From: Parastagonospora avenae f. sp. tritici 18332-5
Taxonomy: Eukaryota > Ascomycota > Dothideomycetes > Pleosporales > Phaeosphaeriaceae
Direction of reading: 5' to 3'
Length of the DNA stretch: 64,000 bases
NCBI GenBank assembly: GCA_022559985.1
Contig: JAFJTR010000022.1
Location: 310,001-374,000 of the forward strand
Shown: positions 1-11,400 of the stretch, in pieces
Numbering within the stretch: the stretch's first letter is position 1
Layout: every line of letters begins with the position of its first letter
The notes under the pieces: model-generated
Database searches by the model: none
What the model was told of the DNA's origin: nothing
What the model saw: the letters and a program-made list of their open reading frames with translations, nothing else
Position numbers and translations under genes: made by a program

Positions 1-360
1 GTCGTCATGAGTTGGAGAGTCTACGTAGTGGTGCTACCTATGTGATAGCAGCATGTATATATCAAGCCTTATGCGAAGAGGAAAATCTGGTCTTCCCCAA
101 GCTGGCTGTGGTCGTCTTCTTGTCCTCGTGCATTGACCATAATGATGTACTATGAGTGATGCTGACCCCTGATGAGGTCCTCATTTGCCCAAGATTTGAA
201 TGTGCGCTCCTTGAAACATGATGTTGCACAACTGATCGGCGCAGTATAGACCTCTCGTTTGAAGATCGCTGCATATTTGCACGCCGAGCCAGGGTCACAT
301 CGAGATGGAGACGGAGTAGACTGATCGGGTATCGAGCGGACTCTTCAAAATTGTTTCGTT

Positions 361-1575
361 TCAAACATGTGCCCACCCATTGTCAGAGAGCAACTGCATC
401 TCATCGATGATGCAAACCTCTCCAGTTTCTTTCTCCTCCGTTGTACGTCTCCATGCATCAACTCGGCTCCGCACTTTCCATTCTGCTGTCCGAGTCGACG
501 TTATCCACCGCCGGATACGGTTCTCCCATAAGGCTGTATAGGTCCTGAAGGACGACCGAAGAATCGCTTGCGGGTGCACTGCCTCGTATGCTTCCCCGCT
601 GTATCCTACTCGAACTTGGGGATTTACATACGTTCGCTTCTCCTTCGTGTGCAGAGGATTGTCGACGTGGATCAAACAGCATTCTGATCCTTCCAGATGC
701 GAGGATGCGAGCGAGTCTGGAATGCCCCGGAATTGTAGTTTGCCTGAAACGAAAGGCTCAGCGGGCATTGCGACCATGCCGTTCCAGCAACTAGCCACTG
801 GCGTAGGAGCATTCGCTAGCATTGCCTGACGCGACTCTTTACCTCGGAAGTACGGCCATGTCTGCATGAGCATTCCATGGCCTTCCGTGTCTCTTAGGGC
901 AAATGTATCGTAAAACTGCGGAGGTCGGCTGAAGTCTAGCGAGCAAGCAGCTGCATAGTCCCCGTTGTTTGTGTTCAGCAGATGAAGAACGTCCTTGGTT
1001 GAAAAGACGACGTCGTTAAGGAACAGAACCTTGTCGAACTTTTGACCCTGTCGAGATAGCTCCAAGAGAGGCTCCAGTGACCAATTGCGTAGTCGGGACA
1101 AGTATGGTATCCGCCGTAGTTTCTTTCCTGACGCCGTGTCTACCCATCCAGTCGTCTTCTTCTCTTCCGCAATTGACAATTCGTCTACGTGGGTAGTGTT
1201 GGAGAACGTAATGTTGCGTCTGACATTGTACGCTCCAAGCTTGTTGTCAAGCTCACTCAACGCGCCTTTGGTTTCATCCCAACTCCCACTCTCATATACT
1301 GTGACATAAATATTTTCCTTCCCAAGCTCTTTTGCCAGCTCTACCACTGCATCATTCCAATGGCTGCGCAAAATCTTCTCGTTGTTCCAATGTATACTGG
1401 CGATGTATATTCGCTCAGTCGTTCGTGGAGCGGGCGCGGTTTCGGCTGCAATGCTCGATTGGTAGTGTAGGATGTGGCTGACGTCGAATAAGGCAAGGAG
1501 GACGAATGCAAGGAGTAGGGCCTGTCTCACGGGGCGGCGGCGAAGGGGTCGGGGCAGGTGGACAGGAAATGACAT
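361..1575 (-). CDS. GT69 family alpha-1,3-mannosyltransferase (CAP59/CMT1-like)
   Basis: Single-exon 404-residue type II membrane protein. A hydrophobic anchor lies at about residues 17-36, after a short basic cytosolic N-terminus (RPLRRRPVRQ), and a luminal catalytic domain follows. Family landmarks visible are IYIASIHWNNE near the start of the catalytic domain, VLFLNDVVFS (the presumed metal/sugar-nucleotide site region), YAAACSLDFS and ASCWNGMVAM, all typical of the Cryptococcus Cmt1/Cap59 family. Known members transfer mannose from GDP-mannose in alpha-1,3 linkage in the Golgi. The acceptor in this fungus cannot be told from sequence. The start at 1575 places the anchor at the usual distance from the N-terminus. 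The gene is transcribed away from the BTB gene to its right, leaving about 760 bases between them. Family assignment is secure; substrate is inference. Confidence 0.9.
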   Translation of the reverse strand: MSFPVHLPRPLRRRPVRQALLLAFVLLALFDVSHILHYQSSIAAETAPAPRTTERIYIASIHWNNEKILRSHWNDAVVELAKELGKENIYVTVYESGSWDETKGALSELDNKLGAYNVRRNITFSNTTHVDELSIAEEKKTTGWVDTASGKKLRRIPYLSRLRNWSLEPLLELSRQGQKFDKVLFLNDVVFSTKDVLHLLNTNNGDYAAACSLDFSRPPQFYDTFALRDTEGHGMLMQTWPYFRGKESRQAMLANAPTPVASCWNGMVAMPAEPFVSGKLQFRGIPDSLASSHLEGSECCLIHVDNPLHTKEKRTYVNPQVRVGYSGEAYEAVHPQAILRSSFRTYTALWENRIRRWITSTRTAEWKVRSRVDAWRRTTEEKETGEVCIIDEMQLLSDNGWAHV

Positions 1576-2332
1576 CGCTGTGTCCCAGTACCAAGCGACA
1601 TGCTGTTTGGTCGTCGGACTGGTGATGGTGAAAGGTGGATAGACGCGACGCGCAGGGATTGTTGACGTAAGCGGAGGTCCACGGGTAGCGAAGTGGGGCT
1701 GGGGACACGGGAAGCTGTGGGGCGGCCGAGAGCCTCAACGACTGACCACCACACGAGAGACGGAAGAAGAATGCTGTTCCGCATTATAACCCAAGCGTGT
1801 TTTTGATTTGAAGTTGAGGAACAATTGCAAGCATCCAAATGTCATATTCTGCTGGTTTATGAAGTCATGAACCATTTTCCTCACGAACCTCACCTGGGCA
1901 CTCATGCATCTGAGTGTTGCACGCAGTAGACCTCAGGTGCACCCAACACAAGAACCACTACATAGTCTTTGATTGCTAATTTAGGCATGGGCGGGAAGTT
2001 GAGCGAAGCCAAGACCATGACGCGTAGAGGAATCGTATAAGTGCAGACTATCTATGGCTTCCAGGCTGTACGTTCCTGAAGGTGAAGGATGTATCACATA
2101 TCGCCCTGAGCCGCGCTCAAATACAGGTGAGAGGTGAGGTAAGAGCCACCAATAAGGTGGTTAAAGGAAGGCAGTGAGGTGTGTAAGTATCCATCGGTCG
2201 GCTTCTCTCCATTGCACCTACAACACTTTGCTGCTTAATCAACTCGCAAGCCTCAACTCAACCAACGTAAGCGATCCTTCCTCATACACGCACATATTTG
2301 CTGAACACTGACGGTTATTATAACAGAACATC
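1576..2332. promoter_or_regulatory. Divergent intergenic region between GT69 and BTB genes
   Basis: This 757-base gap holds no convincing coding sequence. It must contain the upstream regions of both flanking, divergently oriented genes. A pyrimidine-rich stretch with short A/T runs precedes the BTB start at 2333. No specific binding site can be assigned. Confidence 0.4.
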
Positions 2333-3079
2333 ATGCCTCCCAAGCGCAAAGTCATTGAGATGGTGCACGCCAGACACTCACTCTGGGCTAGGAAGTACGC
2401 ATCCTGCACGACACTCACAAGTTGCCCCACTAACCTGAACAAGGAATTGAGAAAGATCGAGCCAGTGGCCGTGCTAGTCGGTGAAGAGATATTCCAAGTC
2501 GATCAGAAGCTCCTCGCCAACTCATCCAAATACTTCCAGAACGCACTAAAGCCTGAATGGAGGCGCGATTCGACCGAGTCTATCAAGCTCTTCGACACAG
2601 AGCCAGATGTCCTTGCGGAATACGTTGAGTGCCTTTAGATCTACAAGGACGATGTCGACCGCGAGTTGTGGGCATACAGATATTTTGGGTGGAAGATGGT
2701 AGCAGAACTATACGTCCTGAGCAAGCTGATCATGGACAATATCTTCCGCAGTTTCGTGCTGCTTGCCATGCGGACAATGTACAAGAAATTTGGCACCCCA
2801 CCCCAGGACATTGCCCACCAGCTGTATGATGGTACTACCACGGCAGCCCCTGGACGGAACCTGCTTGTACACATGACTGTCGCGGAGAAAGATTTTGATT
2901 TCACCGACTTCATGGACTGCCCCGAGGATGACTTCTCGACGGATGTCGTGCGGCATATTTTGAAGAGTTGGAAGCCAGAGCGAAAGTGGGACGGTGTACT
3001 TCCAACGCACACTCTTCGGTGGAAGTATGGGGCGCGCAAGAAGAAGAGATGTATTGACAGCGACGAGGAAGTGTATTGA
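2333..3079 (+). pseudogene. BTB/POZ-domain protein with in-frame amber stop
   Basis: One reading frame runs from the ATG at 2333 to the stop at 3077-3079, broken only by TAG at 2636-2638. Residues of about 35-100 form the first half of a BTB/POZ fold (KIEPVAVLVGEEIFQV, LLANSSKYFQNALK, EYVECL). After the TAG the fold continues directly (IYKDDVDRE, AELYVLSKLIMDN) and a basic tail ends in RKKKRCIDSDEEVY. At the stop, relatives often carry Trp or another aromatic residue, so a single G-to-A change (TGG to TAG) would explain it. I found no GT-AG intron that removes the stop and keeps the frame. Either this is a recent nonsense allele or the stop is read through. Fungal BTB proteins of this size are usually uncharacterised adaptors. 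Confidence 0.7.
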
Positions 3080-3431
3080 GTGCGCAAGAAGAAGAGATGT
3101 ACTGACGGCGATGAGGAAGTGTGACAGCCTGGTAGAGGGAAGATGAAGGCGTGTGGAATACACTACTTGAGATTGCATGAGGCGCACGCATTAGCTACGT
3201 GCTAGTTGAGATGCAATGGCTCTCAAATGCAAACATACTTACTGTCCGCTCTGCCAGCAAACAAACAGCACAGCAAAGTAGTCAGGGCAAGAAAACAGAT
3301 GGAGAGAATCTTTCATAAGCATGCCAAACTATCTTCTCAAAAGCACCCAAGCACTCGAAGTAAAAACGCCAACAAATGCCCAGATCTTCCCCATTCCGTT
3401 CAAAACTCCATCCCAACCCATAACAAAATCT
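3080..3431. other. Intergenic, no gene seen
   Basis: A near-direct repeat (GCAAGAAGAAGAGATGTA at about 3038 and 3083, followed by a GACGAGGAAGTGT-like stretch) spans the end of the BTB gene, so its tail has been locally duplicated. The rest is the shared 3' region of two convergent genes. Confidence 0.4.
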
Positions 3432-4991
3432 CTAGAACCCACCAAACCCGCCCGGAAACCCGCCCTGCTGAAACTTAAACCCGCCACCCCCACCACCTTG
3501 TCTGAACATAAACTGCTGCCCACCAAACGGACTCCCCTGGAACGGATTACCCTGCTGCTGCTCATTGCTATTCGGATCGTCCCCACGATCAAACCTCTCC
3601 TTGAGCTCCGGATCCGAAAGGACCTCGTACGCCTCATTGATATTCGCCATTTTCTTCTGCGCATCTTCAGGCGTCATATTGATTGCCGACGCTTTATCCG
3701 GGTGGTACATTTTGCTCATTTTGCGGTATGCGCGCTTGATTTCGCGTTCGTCGGCGTCGCGGGTGACGCCGAGGACTTTGTAGTAGTCCTTTGTTTTGGA
3801 GCGCTTGAGGAGGGTTTGGGCTTTGGAGAGGAGTTCGTGTATCTTTTGGGATTGTTGGTGGTGTTCTTTGGCGTGCTCGAGGGTGCGCACGGCGTCTTCG
3901 AAGTCGTCGGCTTCGAGTTGGGTTTGGCCCTTGTGGATCAGGCCGTAGAGGGAGTCCGGAATGAGTTGAAGGGCTTCGTGGCAGTAGGGAGTGCCTTTCT
4001 TGGTGTTGCCCATTTCGACGTAGGCTTCGCAAGTCTTCTCGACGAGATCTTGGTATAGGCCTTGAGGCGAGTTCTTGTAGATGTAGCCGGCGTCGATGTA
4101 ATCTTGAAAGTCTTGCTTGACCTCTTTGAGCAGGCCCGGGCTGTCTTCGCCCTTGTCGATGAGGAGTTTGGAGGCGGTTGCGAATTGGCGCTTCTCAAAG
4201 TATGAGCGGACCTTCTTCAGGGTCTTCTCGAGGTTCTTCTCGCGTCTCCTCAGCTTCATGCAGACTTTTGAGTCTGGATCTGATTGAAGACACTGCGCGA
4301 TGTGCTTGATGCCCTTCTCGGTCTCGCCTAGCGAGTAGAAGGCCATGGCGGAGCTCTGGAGGTGGGGCTCGATGTCGCCCTTGTTGATCTGGAGCAGGTG
4401 CTGGAGATCGCTGATACCCTCGACGACTTCGCCCTTCTCAAAGCGACACTTGGCGCGGGTCTTGCGGATATCGTAGGCGGTTCCAGCGACTATGATGGCG
4501 GTGCCGGCGTGTTGTATGCATGCGTCCCAGTCGCCCTTGTTCACCGCTTCCTGCGCCAGTATAGCAGCGCCCTCGGCTTCGTCCAACTGTGCGAGCTCAT
4601 CGGTTTTGCCCGCAGCCTCGTAATCCTTGCGTGCGGCTACCCAGTCGGCCTTCCGCGCCCGTATCTTGGCTCTCTGCACCAGCGCTCCCTCGAAGCCTGG
4701 CTTCAGCTCCAGCACCTTGTCGAAGTCATCTTGTGCCTGTTGCGCGCGGCCTAGCGAGAGATAGGCAGCGCCGCGCCTGAAGAATGTGAGGTAGTTTTGC
4801 GGGTCGCGGGCAATGGCCACGTCGAAGTAGGTGAGGGCATCTCGCGTGTCTCCGCTGGCGAGCTTCACGCTGGCGTCCTTGATCAGCTGCGACACGGGAA
4901 TGTCGGCGGGGATGTCAGCGGCAGAGAGGGCGCAGGTAAGAGGTGCCGCGGACAGCAGCCCGAGGGCTAGGGTGGTTAGTCGCAGTATCAT
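3432..4991 (-). CDS. ER-lumenal DnaJ/TPR co-chaperone (P58IPK/DNAJC3-like)
   Basis: Intronless 519-residue protein. I choose the ATG at 4991, not the in-frame one at 5060, because it begins a clear secretory signal (MILRLTTLALGLLSAAPLTC) cleaved near an Ala. Residues of about 30-390 are a run of TPR repeats (for example DALTYFDVAIARDPQN, YLSLGRAQQAQDDFDKVLEL). A J domain follows from about 402 (DYYKVLGVTRDADEREIKRA) with the HPD triad at 430-432, then a Gly/Phe/Gln-rich tail ending GGFPGGFGGF. This order matches animal P58IPK, an ER co-chaperone that binds unfolded clients through its TPRs and stimulates the Hsp70 BiP/Kar2 ATPase. There is no obvious KDEL-type signal at the end. It is transcribed divergently from the GH5 gene, so the 383 bases between them carry both promoters. 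Confidence 0.93.
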   Translation of the reverse strand: MILRLTTLALGLLSAAPLTCALSAADIPADIPVSQLIKDASVKLASGDTRDALTYFDVAIARDPQNYLTFFRRGAAYLSLGRAQQAQDDFDKVLELKPGFEGALVQRAKIRARKADWVAARKDYEAAGKTDELAQLDEAEGAAILAQEAVNKGDWDACIQHAGTAIIVAGTAYDIRKTRAKCRFEKGEVVEGISDLQHLLQINKGDIEPHLQSSAMAFYSLGETEKGIKHIAQCLQSDPDSKVCMKLRRREKNLEKTLKKVRSYFEKRQFATASKLLIDKGEDSPGLLKEVKQDFQDYIDAGYIYKNSPQGLYQDLVEKTCEAYVEMGNTKKGTPYCHEALQLIPDSLYGLIHKGQTQLEADDFEDAVRTLEHAKEHHQQSQKIHELLSKAQTLLKRSKTKDYYKVLGVTRDADEREIKRAYRKMSKMYHPDKASAINMTPEDAQKKMANINEAYEVLSDPELKERFDRGDDPNSNEQQQGNPFQGSPFGGQQFMFRQGGGGGGFKFQQGGFPGGFGGF

Positions 4992-5374
4992 GGCGGCCGT
5001 GGCGGGTGTGGCGAAGGATAATGAACGACTGTAGGTGGGTTCGACGATGGAAAGTAGCAAAGGTTGCGAGCTCGGTGGTGTGTGCTAGGTCATGGCAGGT
5101 GCGACGGCGGGCGGGGTTTATATTGCCTTCCTCAAATATGAAGTTGTAACTTGTCCTTTCACCATTTCCGTGTCTCCATGCCGCGCTAATGCAGACCCCT
5201 GCCGCTGTAAGTCGCAGGGATGGCGCGCTCGGTCCCGTGGTGATGACATGCCGCGCATGCGACTGCGAATCGCCGCATGCCCAGGAACTACACCAGACAA
5301 CCTTGGAATATATGGGGAAATCGCCGTCTTGCCTGCTTTCACTCCCTCTCACCCTATTTTCTGCTCCATAGACC
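4992..5374. promoter_or_regulatory. Divergent promoter region, DnaJ / GH5
   Basis: This 383-base region separates two outward-facing genes, one for ER folding and one for glycolipid hydrolysis. It has no coding sequence of its own. It contains CCATGCCGCGCTAATG and ACGACGGCGGGCGGGG-like GC-rich stretches, but no unfolded-protein-response element that I can state with confidence. Confidence 0.35.
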
Positions 5375-7841
5375 ATGTCTCCCATCCGATTGCGCATTGA
5401 CGGCCGCACATTCCGTGACCCCCAGAACCGTGAGGTCATCCTTGTAAGGGTTCACATGTGTTCCTGAGGTTCCATACTGATTGCTGCCCTCTGATAGCAC
5501 GGCATTAACTGCGCCGCCGATGCAAAATTCCCCGCAACGCCCGATGTGCCCTCCCATGTCTCCGAGAACTTCTTCGACGGCGACAATGTTTCCTTTGTGA
5601 ACAGACCATTCTCCCTCGACGATGCCGCCACACACTTCACGCGGTTACGGGCATGGGGTTACAATACCATACGATATGTCTTCACATGGGAGGCGATTGA
5701 GCATGAAGGCCCTAGGAAGTATGACGAGGCATGGATCGAGCACACCATCAGTATACTGCGCAAGGCGAAAGAGTACGGCTTCTACATCTTCATGGACCCG
5801 CATCAGGACGTGGTATGTAGACCTCGGCCAAACCAACCCTCTCATCTGACACATCTTACAGTGGTCGCGATTCTCGGGTGGCTCAGGAGCCCCTATGTGG
5901 ACACTATACGCCTGCGGTCTTGATCCGCAGCACTTTGCCATCACCGAAGGCGCCCTCGTCCAGAACACAGACCCCGATCCCAGCACATTTCCCAAGATGA
6001 TCTGGGCTTCCAACTACACACGATTGGTCTGCCAGGTTGTATTCACATTGTTCTTTGGAGGGAAAGACTTTGCGCCAAAAGCCATCATCGACGGCAAGAA
6101 CATCCAGGACTACCTGCAGGATCACTACATTGCAGCATGCGGACACCTTGCGAAGCGCATACACGAAGCAGGGGATCTCGACCACGACCCAATTGTAGGA
6201 TGGGAGAGCTTGAACGAGCCCAACAAGGGCTTGATCAGCTACCAGGACATTACGGTCATACCAAAGGAGCAGCAGCTCAAGAAGGGGACTACACCTACGG
6301 CTTGGCAAGCGATACTGACCGGATCGGGAAGGGCTTGCGAGGTCGAGACGTGGGAGTTCGGTGGCATGGGTCCCTACAAGTCCGGCACCGCCTTGATCGA
6401 CCCTCAAGGGCAGAGTGCGTGGCTTTCAGCAGATCACGACGATACGAAATACGGCTGGAAGCGTGACCCTGGGTGGCGTTTGGGCGAGTGCATATGGGCG
6501 CAGCATGGCGTCTGGGATCTGACTAACGACACCGTTCTCAAAAAGGACTACTTTGGGACGGATCCAAAGAACGGCGCCGCCATTGATACTGAATACTTCA
6601 CCAACCATTACTGGCTGGCGCACTACCGGAGTTACAAGGATATGGTTAGGTCCATATTCCCAGATGCTATGATGTTCTTCCAGCCCCCAGTATTAGAGAT
6701 ACCACCAAAGATCAAAGGAACAGAGGACGACGATCCGAACATGATCTTCTCGCCGCACTTTTACGATGGCATTACCTTGTTGACAAAGAAGTGGTGAGTT
6801 TCAGAATTACTCCACACTGGTCCTCTTTACTAACATGACCAGGAACCGCGTCTGGAATATCGACGTTTTTGGCGTACTGCGAGGAAAATACCTCACACCA
6901 GCATTCGCTATCAAGATTGGAGAAACTGCAATTAGAAACTGTTTTGCACACCAGCTAAAGGCAATTCGAGAAGAAGGCACTGAGTACATGGGCGTGCACC
7001 CGTGCATCTTTACGGAGATCGGCATCCCGTACGATATGGATGACAAGTATGCATACAAGACAGGCAACTACAGCAGTCAGATCGCCGCGCTGGACGCGAA
7101 CCACTTTGCGCTCGAAGAGAGCTTAGCAAATGGCTTCACATTATGGACCTATGTCGCAACAGTATGTATCTCCGTTTGCGATTAAGTCCATATACTGATA
7201 TTGACCAGAACAACCACTACTGGGGCGACCAATGGAATGGTGAAGATTTGTCCATTTTCTCATTAGATGACAAGGCTGTACCCGCAGGCCCCTTCTCCCT
7301 CTCAGCCTCCCGCGCATCGCTAGATAGAGGATCGCCCTCCTTTTCGCGAGCACAGTCGTCCGACACTCTCAGCGTGACACCGTCCAACCTGAAGAAGACA
7401 GTGACTACAGAGCGCATGAGCTCGTCGAGGACTGACGGCGATGTCGCCGGGCTGCGGGCAGCCGAGGCTTTTATTCGTCCTGCGCCCGTCGCCGTGCATG
7501 GCGACATCTCATCATACGTCTTCGACCTCAAGACGTGCACATTCAAGCTGGCGCTCACAGCACCGAGCTCCACTGCCGAAGATGCACCGACCACGGTATA
7601 CCTGCCAGAGTTCCATTTCCCATCAAGTCAAACGAGCGTGGAAGTCACCGGCGGCAAGTGGACCATCGTATCAGAGGAGACGAACGGCGCACTGCAGCAG
7701 ACGCTGCGCTGGTGGCATGCTGAGGGCGAGCAAAGCATCACGGTCAAAGGCGTCGTGCGCAAGCCTGGCAACGCAGTAGGGACTGAGGAAGACGAGGGCT
7801 ATCTGGCGCAGTGCCAGAAACAGAACTGCGCGGTCATGTAA
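5375..7841 (+). CDS. GH5 glycolipid beta-glucosidase (EGCrP2/glucosylceramidase-like) with CAAX end
   Basis: Five exons: 5375-5443, 5498-5812, 5862-6793, 6843-7161 and 7209-7841, all with GT-AG introns, giving 755 residues. The early HGINCAADAKFP and HQDVWSRFSGGSGAP motifs are characteristic of fungal GH5 enzymes acting on glucosylceramide or steryl glucosides. The acid/base is predicted as Glu247 (WESLNEPN) and the nucleophile as Glu497 (IFTEIGIP). A Ser-rich linker and a beta-sandwich-like C-terminal domain follow. There is no signal peptide, so the enzyme is probably cytosolic or membrane-associated. The last four residues are Cys-Ala-Val-Met, a classical prenylation CAAX box with X=Met favouring farnesyl. 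Known relatives (Cryptococcus EGCrP2, yeast Egh1) cleave ergosteryl glucoside or glucosylceramide. Which of these is the substrate here is inference. Confidence 0.92.
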
Positions 7842-8484
7842 AGGCGTGGTACATGGTGTTGAGGCGGATGCAGCTGCGGACGGATGCGTAACGATCACGC
7901 GATGCTCAGGTCACGCCGTCAGCAATTCTAGCAGCGCGTGTCTGCAATGACGCGGGGAACAGGTCACACTTGGAGTTGCATTTCATGGCGTTAGAGCGGA
8001 TATCGTGGAGTTATATGGTGGCATATAGTAGTAAATATCATGACCAGATTCTCGGAAAGCGCCCACTTGATGCCTGAATGCCTGGCAGCTGACATCGCGT
8101 TTCTGGGACGCGCCGGGCCCTGCACGTAACGGCAGCCTACAAGCGCGTCTGTAGCACACAAAAACTTCTGGCAGGACCGTCTTTACCTGTACACGCCCGG
8201 GAGCAGGGAACACGTCACTCTCTTCACTCTGCATCGTCCAGGATCCGGCGCTTGCACTCTTCACCGAGTTTTGGTTCAGCGGCGGTGCCAAAGCTTCTGC
8301 GACCCATAATCTTTGACCCTCCACCGCCCACGCTGCCGGCAACCCACCCGCAGCTGCAAATAGCCTCAACCTTAATACACACACCCGCCACAGACAGGCG
8401 CAGCTAGGAAAACTTTCCTCCCAAACTCACTGGGCGAGGTGCAGGAGCTGTGTAGAGGCTAGGCTATCGCAGGCTGCCTCGATA
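7842..8484. other. Intergenic region upstream of exportin gene
   Basis: 643 bases between two genes on the same strand. No gene seen. A C/A-rich, T-poor tract just before 8485 is a plausible promoter or 5' leader. Confidence 0.4.
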
Positions 8485-11400
8485 ATGGATGCCGGGGGAG
8501 GCCACCAAGCCCCGCAAGCAGCCCTGGCAAATGGCAGCGGCGGCGCGCAACAGAGCCATCTGGACGGCCACACGCAGAATGACCTCTCGCAGGTGCTGGA
8601 GGCGCTACAGGCCATCTACGCCCCCAATTCCAACAACGACACCCGCCGACAAGCGACCGAGTACCTCGAACAGGCGAAGAGACACCCGGATGCGCCTTCC
8701 CAGGGCTTCACCCTCGCAAACGACCGGTCGCAGCCTGCAGCGCTCCGCCACTATGGCCTCACCATGCTGGAGTACTCGATCAAGTACAAGTGGGAAAACT
8801 TCACTGTCGAGCAGGGCACAGAGCTGCGCGGCTCGGTGACGGAGCTCGCAAAACAGACGGCCGAGGATGATCCCGTGTATCTGAGGAACAAGGTCGCGCA
8901 GCTGTGGACAGAAATAGCGAAGCGCAGCTGGGGCGCCGAGTGGCTGGACATGGACGAGCAGCTGGTCGCGCTGTGGCAGCATTCACTGCACCACCAGGCC
9001 ATTGTCGTCTACGTGCTGGAGACGCTGTCCGAGGAAGTCTTCAACCGCGAAGACGCCACGGCTGGGCTGCGAGGCAGCGATCTGGGTCGCGCCTGCGTTG
9101 AGATCTTCACGCCCACCGCTGTACTTACTGAACACCTACCCACGCGAGACAAGGGCCTGGACGTTCGGTGTGGAGAGGAAGGATGGCTGCGGAGGCTGTG
9201 CGACAACCTGGGCTGGTGCCTCAGTCAAGACTACCAGAACCAAGAGGCAGTTCGGACCATGGCCGTCAAGACGCTCAATGCACTGCGGGCGGCTATGCCG
9301 TGGATAATACCGAAGGCCATTGGAGCGACCCAGGTCATTGGGACTTTGTGTAGGGCATTAGCCGTGCCTGTGGTCGAGTTACAGCTGGTAAGTGCAGCGA
9401 CAGTAACATGCAAATATGTGCTAACAAGACTATAGGCTGCCATCGAGGTCTTCCAAGCCATCTACAACCGCCACCACCTAAACGATGACGACTTTGGCGA
9501 GCTGGTATGGCCAATGTTTGCGCCCGAGAGTGTCTCGCTGCTGCGAGAAGTCTACAACTGGACCATTGCCGATCTGAACATTAATGACTTGGACGACCAA
9601 AAGTACACGCTGTGCAGGAAGCTATCTGAGGTAGGTGGTTCCGACATGCGCCGCCCCTGAATTCTGACTAATGTGCGTAGCTTGCCAACAGCCTAGGTTT
9701 GTTCATCGAACAGAAGCCCCGACAAATCCCCGAAAGCAGCGACTTTGGCGGCATGCTGGGCTTCTTGTTCGATATCATGCGCCACCCGAGCCTGGTAGTC
9801 TCGATCCCCGTGCTCCACTGCTGGACGAAGCTACTCAGATCGCCCGTCGTACGCGAGAACAACACGATCAAGTCCATGATTGCTGGCCTGCTCGAGACTT
9901 CTTGCTCGCGACTGATTAGATACGAGTCGTTGCCAGAAGATACCGAGGATGTCACGCTACAATTTCTCAATGAAGACATTGATACCGTCCCCGAGCGACA
10001 TGCCTTTCTTGGCAACTACCGCCGCTTCTGCGCGGACATGATTGAGACGCTGGTACGCTGGATTCCAGTAGAGGCGATGGAGCATATTCTTGGTCAAGCG
10101 ACGGATGTGCTACAAAACATCTATCGTGACCAGCCTCCTTTCTCGCAACAAACATTCACCAAGAATTCGCCGACTGTGCTCAGGGTCGATGCTCAGATTA
10201 CGGTGATCGATGCTGCGCTAAAAGGCTACTTGAAGTGGTTGGCAAGCCATGGCGAGAACATGCAAGAGGATGAGCGCAAGCGAAGCGCACTAGAAGATTC
10301 ATTCGAACAATGGGGCAGGCAAATGCTGCAAGCGCGCTTCGAAGATCCTGAGATTGCAAGGAAGATTGTTTCGCTCATGTCGACACTGTCTACGAAAGCC
10401 CTTGGTGATCGCCCTGCTTTTGCTCTCACTTTCCTCGAGTACATGCTCACCATTCGTTTGGCCGATGACACTGCCTATCCATTGTACTCAGATGCGGTCA
10501 AGGACTTGGAGCGCATCTGTAGTCTAGAGATGCAGAAGCTGGCTATAAAATTCGCCAACGACTTCATGAACGTCTACGACCAACTAGAAAGCAAGGTCAA
10601 CGAAATGATCAACGATCCCACGACTGACGAGCGGCAACGCATGGCTTATTCTGCTTTCTTATTCATCATCATACATAGATGCACGGTGCTGGATCGCAGT
10701 ACGCAAGAAGAGCGGATGCGGCTCATGCTCAATCAGGTCAAGGATGCATGGCAGAATGAGGAGTTTGCGGGCGCCGTCACCAACTTCCAATCATTCTGTG
10801 GCATCCTTGGCATGGGTCAATTGCCCGACTTCCTCTCTGCGAACAACTTCCGTAGCGTAAGTGATTGGTCCAACCAACCGCTTGGTGGCGACGGACAGGC
10901 ACTGCAAGCTTCGATCCTGGAGCGGTCGCAGCAGCTTCCACTTCGCCTGACCAAGACACTGCTCGCGGCGACGACGGAGAAGCTGCGAGATGGAACACCA
11001 GCATATGACAGTGCTGCGCGGCTATGGGCAGAGGCAATTCCTATTCTGCTGCCCAACCTTCTCCAGCTCGTCAGCCATGCGCAAGCGTTCAACGATATTG
11101 ACAGCAACTGGTCACAACTGCCCATTGAACTACAACAAGTCATTCGACGAGTCTTGACCGATCGCTTCTGGCAGGCGGGTATATCGACAGAGAGTCGAGA
11201 CGACTTCTTCGCGAGAGTCAGCGGCTCCAAATCAACATACGAAGGCTTCGCGTCTACCGTACGTGGCACAGTCCGACAAATTCGTGAGAGCTCATACTTC
11301 ATTCTCTACTCACTGACACGCTTCCGCGACGCTTTCTACGGCATACAGGATCTGCCTGGCCCGCTGAGTGAAGCACTCTTTGGACATGCACATGCATTGA

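Noticed and set aside
3321..4058. Long plus-strand frame of 245 codons
   Set aside because: It is antisense to the TPR/J-domain protein and has a composition forced by that gene.
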